Assembly (NCBI RefSeq): GCF_001557535.2
Contig: NZ_CP014307.1
Span: 186,001-250,000, forward strand
Direction of reading: 5' to 3'
DNA length: 64,000 nt
Origin: Burkholderia sp. PAMC 26561
GTDB taxonomy: Bacteria > Pseudomonadota > Gammaproteobacteria > Burkholderiales > Burkholderiaceae
The position numbers were made by a program, and so were the translations under genes. The notes beneath the pieces are model-generated. The model was not told where the DNA came from, searched no databases, and worked only from the letters and a program-made list of their open reading frames with translations. Below, piece by piece: positions 35,477-43,257 of this stretch (position 1 is the first letter of the stretch; the number at the start of each line of letters is the position of its first letter).

Positions 35477-36463
35477 TCACTTCAGGTAGTGCTTCGCGAT
35501 CATTGCGCCGACCGTGTATTTTGGATCGACAAAATTGCCGAGACGCACCTTGCCGCATTGACTCAGCATCATATAGGCATCCCATTTGTCGAATCCGTAT
35601 TCCGCAGCCATCCACAGCACGAGTTCACGATACGCAATCCGCGTCGCGTCCTCGAGCGGCCGCGCGCTGCCGATGCTCATCAACGCGTCCTCGTTCTCAA
35701 GACGTGGCCACGCTATGGCCCAGTTCTTGATCAGGTCCACGCGGATGGTGGTCGTGCTTGCGTATTCAACTGCCGTTCCGCAGACCTCCCCGTCGCCCTG
35801 GCACGCATGCGCGTCGCCAATGAACAAACGGGCGCCCGGCGAGCGGACCGGCAGGTAGGTGATGCTGCCCGGCCCCATGTCAGGTACGTCCATGTTGCCG
35901 CCGTGGGAATCCGGTGTCAGCGAATTGATGGAGTCGATTTCCGGGGAAAGACTCAACGTGCCGATATGCGGCTTGTACGGCAGGGTATTGCGCCGGCTCC
36001 AGTAGACGTTGTCTTCGTCGATCCTGATCTTGCGGACAATTTCCGGCAGCGGTTCATTGAGCAAGGCCGTATAGTCCGTACCCGTCAGCGCGCCGAAGTT
36101 GGGGATCATGCAGCAAAAGCCATGGGGATCATCGCCACGCGGCGCCATCTTTTCGATGTACACCGCAATCACGTCACCCTTCTCCGCCCCCTCGATCATG
36201 ATCGGGCCATTCTGCGGATTCAGGAACGGCATCTTCAGGATTTGCGACGGCTTGTCCGTCTCGGACATGATCTTGCCTTCGAACGCATCACGCGTCTCGA
36301 CCACGACCGTATCGCCAGGCTGAACGTGCATGACCGGTGTGGAATACGGACCGATGGTGTAATGGAACGTGTCCTGCAGCGCTTCGGTCAGGTGATGGGT
36401 CGTGCCTTCGCGATTCGCGCCCACGCCGCGTTGCATCATGATCGAATCCTTAAGCCATTGCAT
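35477..36463 (-). CDS. fmdA: Formamidase/acetamidase family amidohydrolase
   Basis: A 328-residue FmdA/AmdA-family protein. Features are VMHVQPGDTVVVETRDAFEG, GPIMIEGAEKGDVIAVYIE, and a metal-site-like GDAHACQGDGEVCGTAVE. It should release ammonia and formate or acetate from the amide in the cytoplasm. AAAGGA precedes the ATG at 36463. It follows five ABC transporter genes and precedes amiC, so uptake, hydrolysis and sensing are in one unit. Substrate may be formamide, acetamide or a larger amide. Confidence 0.9.
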   Translation of the reverse strand: MQWLKDSIMMQRGVGANREGTTHHLTEALQDTFHYTIGPYSTPVMHVQPGDTVVVETRDAFEGKIMSETDKPSQILKMPFLNPQNGPIMIEGAEKGDVIAVYIEKMAPRGDDPHGFCCMIPNFGALTGTDYTALLNEPLPEIVRKIRIDEDNVYWSRRNTLPYKPHIGTLSLSPEIDSINSLTPDSHGGNMDVPDMGPGSITYLPVRSPGARLFIGDAHACQGDGEVCGTAVEYASTTTIRVDLIKNWAIAWPRLENEDALMSIGSARPLEDATRIAYRELVLWMAAEYGFDKWDAYMMLSQCGKVRLGNFVDPKYTVGAMIAKHYLK

Positions 36464-36475
36464 GCCGTGTCCTTT

Positions 36476-37183
36476 CTAAAGTGCCAGATACTGGCGAATC
36501 AATTCTTCGTCGGCGAGTTGGGCGCGGTCGAGCGTGCTGACAATCCGCCCCTTGTCCATCACGCAGCAGCGCGCCGCGACGCTTTCAACCATCCCCATGT
36601 TCTGCTCGACCAGCAACACACCAATTCCGGTTTCATGAGTTATCCGGGTCAACGTCTCGCCAATCAGATCCACGATTGAAGGTTGGATGCCTTCGGACGG
36701 TTCGTCGAGCAACAGGATCTTGGGCGACCCGATCAACGCACGCGCAATCGCAAGTTGCTGCTGTTCGCCGCCGCTCAGCGTGCCGGCTTTCTGCTGGAAG
36801 CGTGCGCCGAGCACGGGGAAATAGCTCACGACCTTGTCGAGCATTTCCGTAAGGTGCGCGCGGTTCGACTGAGCGCCCACTTGGAGGTTTTCACGCACCG
36901 TCAAAGCCGGAAATACCTCGCGGCCTTGCGGTACGTATCCCACGCCGTGCCGTGCGCGCGAATACGGACGCGAGTCGCCAATCTCTTCGCCGTTCAGCGC
37001 AATGCTGCCGGCCATCAATGGAACGAGGCCAATCAACGCGCGCATCAGCGTTGTCTTGCCAACACCGTTGCGCCCGATCAACGCGAGAATCTCTCCGCGC
37101 TCGACCGTCATGGAGACGCCGTTCAGGACCTTGCCACCGGCATAGCCACATTCAACGCCGGCAATTTCGAGCAGAGTCGTCAT
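36476..37183 (-). CDS. Amide/urea-type ABC transporter ATP-binding protein (UrtE/LivF-like)
   Basis: A 235-residue ABC ATPase. Walker A is LIGRNGVGKTTLMRALIG, the signature LSGGEQQQLAIARAL and Walker B ILLLDEPSEGIQPSIV. The C-terminus (QYLAL) is that of LivF/UrtE-type ATPases. It pairs with the upstream ATPase to drive import by the two permeases. Its start overlaps the preceding gene by four bases. Confidence 0.93.
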   Translation of the reverse strand: MTTLLEIAGVECGYAGGKVLNGVSMTVERGEILALIGRNGVGKTTLMRALIGLVPLMAGSIALNGEEIGDSRPYSRARHGVGYVPQGREVFPALTVRENLQVGAQSNRAHLTEMLDKVVSYFPVLGARFQQKAGTLSGGEQQQLAIARALIGSPKILLLDEPSEGIQPSIVDLIGETLTRITHETGIGVLLVEQNMGMVESVAARCCVMDKGRIVSTLDRAQLADEELIRQYLAL

Positions 37184-37893
37184 TTCTTCTTGCCCAGGTA
37201 GATTTCGGCGACGTCATCGCGTGCGAGGATTTCCTCCAGCGGGCCATCGGCGAAAAGGCGGCCCGCGTGCAATACCGTCACGCGCGTCGCCACCTGCCTC
37301 ACGAAGGCCATGTCGTGCTCGACGACCATGATGGTGAGTCCGCGCTCGCGCAAGCCCATGATCAACTCGCCCGTTGCGTGCGTTTCTTCCGCGGACATCC
37401 CGGCGACGGGTTCATCGAGGAAAAGAAGCTTCGGTTTGAGCGATACGGCCATCGCGATCTCGAGCCATTGCTTCTTGCCGTGTGACAAGTTGCCCGCAAG
37501 CACGTGTTCTTCCTCGGTCAGCAAGAACTGATGAAGCAGTTGCCCAAGCGACTCGATGCGATCGTCTTTCGCCCGATGCAAACCGAGCTGCAAATGCTGG
37601 CGCACGGTGAGCTCCGGAAAAATGCCCGGGATCTGGAACTTGATGCTCATGCCCATGCGGATTCGCTCATGAGGCAGCACGTGATTCAGATCGCGGCCAA
37701 GGAACGAAACGGACCCGGCACTCGGACGATGCTCGCCCGTGATGAGCTTGAAGAAGGTGCTTTTCCCGGCACCGTTCGGCCCGATCACACAGCGGATCTC
37801 ACCCGCGCCGATTGCAAAGTCGATACCGTTGATCACGTGCGCGCCGCCAAAATGCTTGGCAAGCGCACGGGTTTCGAGCAGGTTGGTACTCAT
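37180..37893 (-). CDS. Amide/urea-type ABC transporter ATP-binding protein (UrtD/LivG-like)
   Basis: A 237-residue ABC ATPase. Walker A is VIGPNGAGKSTFFKLITG, the signature is the degenerate LSHGKKQWLEIAMA typical of UrtD, and Walker B is LLFLDEPVAGMSAEE. The AEIYLGKKK tail is shared by LivG/UrtD proteins. It overlaps both neighbours by four bases, showing a tight operon. Confidence 0.93.
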   Translation of the reverse strand: MSTNLLETRALAKHFGGAHVINGIDFAIGAGEIRCVIGPNGAGKSTFFKLITGEHRPSAGSVSFLGRDLNHVLPHERIRMGMSIKFQIPGIFPELTVRQHLQLGLHRAKDDRIESLGQLLHQFLLTEEEHVLAGNLSHGKKQWLEIAMAVSLKPKLLFLDEPVAGMSAEETHATGELIMGLRERGLTIMVVEHDMAFVRQVATRVTVLHAGRLFADGPLEEILARDDVAEIYLGKKK

Positions 37894-38957
37894 GGCTCAC
37901 TCCTCGTGCGTGCCTTGAACGACTGCGTGGAATGCGCCTTGCGCGCAGTGCCGCGCCGCACGAGCTTGAACATCAAAGGCAGCAAACCTTCAGGTGCCAC
38001 CAGCACCACGAACAGGAGGATGGCGCCCATCAGGATCAGCGCGTACTGGCTTCCGTAGATTGCGAGCCATTGCGACAGCCACACGAGCAGCGCAGTGCCG
38101 ATGATCGCGCCACCAATGCTTCGGCGCCCGGCCGTTGCGACCCAGATGATCGGCATGGCGGCCGACGTCAACCCCATCGCGGATGGCGTGATGTACGAAC
38201 CCCAGATCGTATAAAGCGCGCCGGACAAGCCGCCGAGGGTGCAGCCGAATACGAAGATGAGGAGCTGATGCCGGCGGATATCGACGCCCAGCATTTCGGC
38301 CCGTTGCGGATTCTCACGGATCGCAACGAGCGTCAGCCCAAAAGGAGAATCCAGAAGGCGCCGGGTAATTCCATAGACAAGCGCGAGCAGCACGACGACC
38401 AGATAGTAAAAGCGCGTATTCTCCAGCGTCACTTCGCCGCCAAACCACGGTATCGACAAAGGCGGCATGCCGGACATGCCGTTGTATCCGTTGAGGCGCG
38501 CCTCACCAATGGCCCATTGCGGTCCCGCCGTTTGCGCCATGAACGTCTCCAGGACGAGCGTCACCGAAAGCGTCACGATGCCGATAAACACGCCCTTGAT
38601 CTTGCCGTAGAAAATCATGTAACCGAGGAGCGCCGCGACGACCACGCTCACCGCGAGCCCGATCAGCAACCCGCTCCATGACGAGACCCAGCCATCGCCA
38701 AGATTGATCGTGACGATTCCGTAGGTGTAGCCCGACAGGCCGAAGAACGCGGTTTGTCCGAACGACAGAATGCCGCCCTGGCCCCACATTGCGGCAAGCC
38801 CTATTGCCGAAAATGACCAGACGAGGCAATACGCGAAGTTGCCGCTCGCAGTGCTGTCGACAACAAGCGGCAGACACAAGGCCAGCAGCCACGGCGCGAG
38901 TCGCATGACCGTCGGAACGAGGCGTCGCGCCGGGGCATTGGAAGTTGATTGATTCAT
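37890..38957 (-). CDS. Amide/urea-type ABC transporter permease (UrtC/LivM-like)
   Basis: A 355-residue inner-membrane permease with about nine to ten hydrophobic segments and the LivM signature GQGGILSFGQTAFFGLSGYTYGI. The cytoplasmic coupling loop contains FGLTLVAIRENPQRAEMLG. It forms the channel with the following permease. It overlaps the ATPase gene downstream by four bases and lies 9 bp from the other permease gene. Confidence 0.93.
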   Translation of the reverse strand: MNQSTSNAPARRLVPTVMRLAPWLLALCLPLVVDSTASGNFAYCLVWSFSAIGLAAMWGQGGILSFGQTAFFGLSGYTYGIVTINLGDGWVSSWSGLLIGLAVSVVVAALLGYMIFYGKIKGVFIGIVTLSVTLVLETFMAQTAGPQWAIGEARLNGYNGMSGMPPLSIPWFGGEVTLENTRFYYLVVVLLALVYGITRRLLDSPFGLTLVAIRENPQRAEMLGVDIRRHQLLIFVFGCTLGGLSGALYTIWGSYITPSAMGLTSAAMPIIWVATAGRRSIGGAIIGTALLVWLSQWLAIYGSQYALILMGAILLFVVLVAPEGLLPLMFKLVRRGTARKAHSTQSFKARTRSEP

Positions 38958-38966
38958 CGGCGATTC

Positions 38967-39836
38967 CTAGCGTGCGCGGCTGAAGAGATTGCCCAGTCCC
39001 TGCGGCATCAGACGGATCACGACGATCACCGTCAGCAGCAAGCCGATTTGTCCGAACAGTTGTCCATACGACGCCGTGAGCGCGGTTTGAATGACGGCGA
39101 GCGCGGCGGCGGCCGGCGTGGTTCCGGCGATCACGTTGGCGCCGCCCACCACGACCGAGACAAACGCCTGCACGATGAAGTTCGTGCCCATCGTCGGAAC
39201 CGCCGTCATGGTCGGTGCGTAGAGTGCGCCCGTGAGTCCAGCGAGCCCGGCGCCGAGCGCAAAGGTCAGCGTATAGAGCCGGTCCGTGCGCAGCCCGAGC
39301 GATTGCGCCATGTTCGCGTTTTGAATCGTGGCTCGCGCGCACACCCCGTAGTTGCTCTTGAAAAACAACAGGTAGAGCAAGCCGAGAATAATCAGCGCGA
39401 TGACCGGCAACACGGCGCGGTATGTGGAGAACGAATATTCGCCGAGAGCGAACGACCCGAAAGGCGTGCTGATCCCTTCCATGGACGGACCGGCCACGAG
39501 CAGCATGGTCTGCTGCACGATCAGGCTGATCGCCCAGGTCGCCACGACTGAATCGTAGAGCCGGTTGTAGAGATGCCGGATCACAAGCCGTTCGATGGCA
39601 ACGCCCGCGATAGCCGCCGCGAGCGCGCCAGACAGCATGGCGAGAGGCAATGGGACGCCACGCTTCGCGCAGATGATGGTCACGTAGGCGCCGCACATGA
39701 TGAACTCCCCATGTGCCAGGTTGATGATGCCCATCATGCCGAAGATGACGGCCAGCCCGAGCGCGGCAAGCACAAGGTAGGCGAAGTTGTCGCCAAACTG
39801 ATAGATGACCGAATACAGTGCGGAGAGTGCTGTCAT
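38967..39836 (-). CDS. Amide/urea-type ABC transporter permease (UrtB/LivH-like)
   Basis: A 289-residue permease with about eight hydrophobic segments. It has the LivH signature GMMGIINLAHGEFIMCGAYV and a coupling loop (GVCARATIQNANMAQSLGL). I start at the ATG at 39836, which begins MTALSALYSVIYQF. The frame continues upstream to 39911, but those residues (CSCRYPSFNEI) look non-coding. Confidence 0.88.
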   Translation of the reverse strand: MTALSALYSVIYQFGDNFAYLVLAALGLAVIFGMMGIINLAHGEFIMCGAYVTIICAKRGVPLPLAMLSGALAAAIAGVAIERLVIRHLYNRLYDSVVATWAISLIVQQTMLLVAGPSMEGISTPFGSFALGEYSFSTYRAVLPVIALIILGLLYLLFFKSNYGVCARATIQNANMAQSLGLRTDRLYTLTFALGAGLAGLTGALYAPTMTAVPTMGTNFIVQAFVSVVVGGANVIAGTTPAAAALAVIQTALTASYGQLFGQIGLLLTVIVVIRLMPQGLGNLFSRAR

Positions 39837-39920
39837 CGCGAAGAAGATCTCGTTGAAGCTTGGGTATCGGCATGAGCATGATCGCCCCGCCATGAAGCGC
39901 GAGGCGACCACGTCATTGCA

Positions 39921-41153
39921 TCAGGACTTGGGCAGGCTCGACGGCGTGTACTGACGATGATCCGGCTTCACGGGAAGATTGCACCCGACTTGCCCGAGCC
40001 AGTACGGTTGGACGTCGTTCCATACCTTTGGAATCTCGACCGAGTGATCTTCCTTCACATGCACGAGATAGATCGTGTGGCTCAGGTGATGACTCTTCGG
40101 ATCGATGCAGACCTTCCCTGAAGGTCCGTCCGTGCAGATGTTGCCGCCATCCAGCGCTTTCTCCACTGCAGCCTGATCGGTCGACTTCGCCTTTTCCACT
40201 GCAGCCTTGTACAAATACACGGCGTCGTAGGCGTTCGCTGCTTCCTGATTGATGTAGGACTCGTTCGGATACTTGGCGTGGAAGCGCTTCTTGAAATCGT
40301 TGCTCGCGGGCGAATCAACTTCTTCCACATAGTTCGCGGTGACGAACATGTCCTTCAGCGCCGGCGCCTTGAAGCGCTTGTGCTCATAGGCCTGGCCTAC
40401 GTTCACGGAACTTCCCATCGGCAGGTTCAGATGGGCGGACGCCTGCTGCTCGTAGTAGGACGCCTGATTCGCGCCGACCAGCAAGGTCATCACGAAGTCC
40501 GGCTTCGCTTTCTGGATGTTTTGAATGGTCTGTCCGAACTGCGAGACGCTGAGCGGAATGAACTCTTCGCCGACCATTGTGCCGCCGTTTTCCTTGACGA
40601 TATTGCGAACCCATTCCGCCGATATCTGGCCGAAGTTGTAATCCGCTGCGATCGTGTACACCTTCTTGCCGTACTTCTGCATCATCCATGGAATCAGCGT
40701 CGAGAATTGCTGCTCGGGAACCGCGCCGGTAACGAACACGTTCGAGTCACACACGCCGCCTTCATACTGGTTGTTGTACCAGTAGAGCTGGTGCGCGCGG
40801 TCCATGATCGGGCGGATCGCTTCACGCGACGCGCTTGAGAAGCCGCCGAAGATCACGTCGGCCTTGTCGGTCTGGATGAGGCGGCGCGACAGTTCCTGGA
40901 ACTTGGTGTTGTCCGACTGCGTGTCATAGGCAATCAATTTGATCGGCCGGCCCATGATGCCGCCCTTCGCGTTGATCTCGTCCACTGCAAGTTCGGTTGC
41001 GTGTATTTTGGGAATGGTGGCCAACGCGAAATTTCCCGATGCGTCTTCGAGTAAACCCAGCTTGATAGGGTCCGCTGCAATCGCGGCTACGGAAGAACAG
41101 GCAAGCGCGACCGAAACGGCCATGCGCAACCAGGATGACTTGTCAGCCAGCAT
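39921..41153 (-). CDS. Amide/urea-type ABC transporter substrate-binding protein (FmdD/UrtA-like)
   Basis: A 410-residue type 1 periplasmic binding protein with a Sec signal peptide (MLADKSSWLRMAVSVALACS, cleavage likely after AIAA). The mature start DPIKLGLLEDASGNFALA and the VCDSNVFVTGAVPEQQ and IAADYNFGQISAEW segments are typical of amide/urea binding proteins (FmdD, UrtA). It captures the amide for the two permeases and two ATPases that follow. AAGGAG lies just before the ATG. It is the first gene behind the candidate ANTAR leader. Confidence 0.92.
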   Translation of the reverse strand: MLADKSSWLRMAVSVALACSSVAAIAADPIKLGLLEDASGNFALATIPKIHATELAVDEINAKGGIMGRPIKLIAYDTQSDNTKFQELSRRLIQTDKADVIFGGFSSASREAIRPIMDRAHQLYWYNNQYEGGVCDSNVFVTGAVPEQQFSTLIPWMMQKYGKKVYTIAADYNFGQISAEWVRNIVKENGGTMVGEEFIPLSVSQFGQTIQNIQKAKPDFVMTLLVGANQASYYEQQASAHLNLPMGSSVNVGQAYEHKRFKAPALKDMFVTANYVEEVDSPASNDFKKRFHAKYPNESYINQEAANAYDAVYLYKAAVEKAKSTDQAAVEKALDGGNICTDGPSGKVCIDPKSHHLSHTIYLVHVKEDHSVEIPKVWNDVQPYWLGQVGCNLPVKPDHRQYTPSSLPKS

Positions 41154-41280
41154 GCGTTATCTCCTTGGATTCATTCGATCAAAAAAAAGACGAAAAAAAG
41201 CCCTCCGACGAACCAGGGTTCGTTGAAGGGCTTCGGTGCCATGTCCTCGTGCCGGCATCGTTGGCGACATGAGGAATCTT
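41154..41280 (-). ncRNA. Candidate ANTAR-responsive leader RNA of the amide operon
   Basis: The transcript from the promoter at 41287-41316 would have about 127 nt before the binding-protein ATG. It can form P1 (41274 to 41245): 12 stem positions with 10 pairs and a hexaloop AACGAU (41262-41257). P2 is GGC-ACCGAA-GCC (41240 to 41229). Both loops have A at position 1 and G at position 4, the ANTAR recognition rule. The 3' arm of P2 (41231-41229) is also the first three bases of the terminator stem, so the two structures exclude each other. With amiR in the same operon this is the expected antitermination switch. Confidence 0.68.
41181..41231 (-). terminator. Intrinsic terminator ahead of the amide transporter operon
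   Basis: On the minus strand the stem GCCCTTCAACGAACC / GGTTCGTCGGAGGGC (41231-41200) closes over two bases with one mismatch and one wobble pair, and is followed by seven Ts, CGTC and eight more Ts. It stops transcripts 27 nt before the binding-protein ATG. It can also end the upstream operon. Confidence 0.88.
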
Positions 41281-41286
41281 GCAGCA

Positions 41287-41316
41287 ATCTTAGGACGCCA
41301 AAAAACGCGGTGTCAA
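41287..41316 (-). promoter_or_regulatory. Sigma-70-like promoter for the amide operon leader
   Basis: On the minus strand TTGACA (41316-41311), an 18-bp spacer and TAAGAT (41292-41287). Transcription would start near 41280, about a dozen bases before hairpin P1. Confidence 0.7.
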
Positions 41317-41362
41317 TGCTCTTTGACTCAGGAGGCGAAAATTCGCCCCGGGAAAATCGCGT

Positions 41363-42310
41363 TCAGACGCTGCGCAGGAGCACGTTCCACTCAGGCGAGT
41401 CGATCACGGAGCGAGCGCGCATGAACTTCCACGCGCCATACTTGAAGTAGTCGAAGTCGAGCGTCGATATCTCGTTCTGAAGCATGGACCAGGTCGCCCA
41501 TTTGAGATCGGCGAGCGCCTTGTGCACAATAACGCGCGCCATGTTCGCTTCGCACACGCTGCCGAAGTAGGACTCGACCATTTCCTCTTCCATCTGGCGC
41601 GTGAAAAACATCTCGCCGCTCAATGCGCCGAGATCGTAGCAACGATCGTTGTTCGAAGCGTATTCGTAGTCGATCAACAGCACTGTCCCGGCTTCATCGC
41701 GGAGAAAGTTGCCGGGCATGGGGTCGTTGAAACACGCAACGATATCCAGTCCCGACGCTTCCAGCGCGGCGCGCGCGCGAGTGTACTCACCGTGCAGGCG
41801 CGCGAAATCCGCGGGCAGTTTGCCACCGACCTCACGCACCTGCTCCACATGTTCGTCGATCAGGTTGAAGATGGTCTTAGTCAGCGGCAACAATGGCGAG
41901 GCGTGCAATGCACGATATGCGGCAATGATCGAAGCACGAAGCGGTGCGTCAAAAAAATCGCGGTTCGAACACGTCGTGCGCCCTTCCACGAAGTCGTTGA
42001 TCTCCACACCCAGTTCGGCGGCAAAGTCGTAAAGGCGCGGCCCGATGCCAATGGTCTCGGCCTGCTTGCTTGCCGCAAACGCCACTTTGCGATCGATGAA
42101 CTGCTCCGTTCCACGCCCCGGCACCTTGACGAAATAGCTCGTTGATTCGCTATCCAGCCAGACACGCCAGTTGCTGTTGCTGATGCCGCCGGGAACGGGC
42201 GCGTATCTCAACGCACGGCCGTTCCAGGGCTGGACGCTCCGCAGTACGGCTTCGATTTCCCGTTCGGCTTCGCTTGAAGCCGTACCCAGCATTTTCGTCT
42301 GCATCGTCAT
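41363..42310 (-). CDS. Choline/ethanolamine kinase-like phosphotransferase (copy 1)
   Basis: A 315-residue protein kinase-like phosphotransferase. It has PVPGGISNSNWRVWL and YFVKVPGRGTEQFIDR (ATP-binding Lys), ACFNDPMPGNFLRDEAG (catalytic loop) and LLIDYEYASNNDRCYDLG (metal-binding Asp), the LicA/choline-kinase pattern. Where choline kinases usually have HND the loop reads FND; the catalytic Asp is kept. It should phosphorylate a small amino alcohol or similar compound. It follows its paralogue by 7 bp and ends the second operon. Confidence 0.85.
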   Translation of the reverse strand: MTMQTKMLGTASSEAEREIEAVLRSVQPWNGRALRYAPVPGGISNSNWRVWLDSESTSYFVKVPGRGTEQFIDRKVAFAASKQAETIGIGPRLYDFAAELGVEINDFVEGRTTCSNRDFFDAPLRASIIAAYRALHASPLLPLTKTIFNLIDEHVEQVREVGGKLPADFARLHGEYTRARAALEASGLDIVACFNDPMPGNFLRDEAGTVLLIDYEYASNNDRCYDLGALSGEMFFTRQMEEEMVESYFGSVCEANMARVIVHKALADLKWATWSMLQNEISTLDFDYFKYGAWKFMRARSVIDSPEWNVLLRSV

Positions 42311-42317
42311 TGCCTTT

Positions 42318-43253
42318 TCAAAGCAGGGGAAGCAAGTCATCGGTGTCCATGCGCGACGCGGCCATCGAGCAGCGCAGCAGACGCCATTGGGCATACTTCA
42401 GGAACTCGATGTTCCGGCGCGGCGACGTCGCGTTCATCTTCAATCCCCACAGACCCCAGCGCAGGTCGTCGGCGAATGCATAGCACCGGGTACGCGCGAG
42501 CGCCGCGTCCGTAACGTGGCCGTTCGCCATTTCCAGCGCCGCCGGCCACGTGGAAAGCTCGGGCAGGACCTCGTTCAGCGTCACGGCAATGTCGAATGCA
42601 GGGTCGGTGTTCGATGCCTCGTCGAAATCGACGAGTTGCAAATCGGCACCCGAGCCGCCGGCGCGCAGCATCACGTTCGAAGTCACACCGTCCGCGTGAC
42701 ACGGACATGTGTCGATGCCTGAAGCGGTGATTGCAGCACTCATGCGCGACGCAGTTACAACCAGGGTTGCAACGTCCGCCGTCAATGTCATGGATGCGGC
42801 GAGATGGCCGACGCGGTCAAACACGTTTGAATTCCGTTCGAACGCGGGGAGCACATGAATCGCGCGCTTGGCCGCAAGCAATTTTTCGAGTGTGGCGGGC
42901 TTTGCAAGGTCATCGAGATGGGCTGTCTGCCAGGTGGCGTCGAGCAGATCGAACGCGCTTATCCCGAACAACTCATTCAGGTGACGCGGGCCTGGCGTGA
43001 GGCCGATCGCGGCAACCGCAGCAGCCGCTCGCCAGGACGCGCCGATGTCTACCGTTTCCGCGAGATCCCGATGCATGATCTTGATGAAAAACGCGGGTGG
43101 CGCGTCACCGATGCCCACGCGAAGACATTCGCTCGATACACCGCGGTGCATCGGCGACATGACAGGCGTAAGCGCGGCTTCGTAGCTGACCGGTCCGCTC
43201 GCCCACGCAGCGATCGAACGGATGGCCGCTTCCACATGTGGCGAAGGTAGCAT
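42318..43253 (-). CDS. Choline/ethanolamine kinase-like phosphotransferase (copy 2, divergent)
   Basis: A 311-residue paralogue of the next gene. Conserved parts are AFFIKIMHRDLAETVDIG (Lys), CPCHADGVTSNVMLRA (catalytic loop, HAD) and LQLVDFDEASNTDPAFDIA. The C-terminal FLKYAQWRLLRCSMAASRM aligns with FKYGAWKFMRA in copy 1. The catalytic Asp and metal Asp are present, but the HxDxxxxN spacing is loose. It starts 4 bp after the amidohydrolase gene. The pair may form a heterodimer or use two related substrates; both ideas are inference. Confidence 0.8.
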   Translation of the reverse strand: MLPSPHVEAAIRSIAAWASGPVSYEAALTPVMSPMHRGVSSECLRVGIGDAPPAFFIKIMHRDLAETVDIGASWRAAAAVAAIGLTPGPRHLNELFGISAFDLLDATWQTAHLDDLAKPATLEKLLAAKRAIHVLPAFERNSNVFDRVGHLAASMTLTADVATLVVTASRMSAAITASGIDTCPCHADGVTSNVMLRAGGSGADLQLVDFDEASNTDPAFDIAVTLNEVLPELSTWPAALEMANGHVTDAALARTRCYAFADDLRWGLWGLKMNATSPRRNIEFLKYAQWRLLRCSMAASRMDTDDLLPLL

Positions 43254-43257
43254 GACC

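Noticed and set aside
38503..39879. A 458-residue minus-strand frame
   Set aside because: It lies in the wrong frame across two ABC permease genes that have clear homology.
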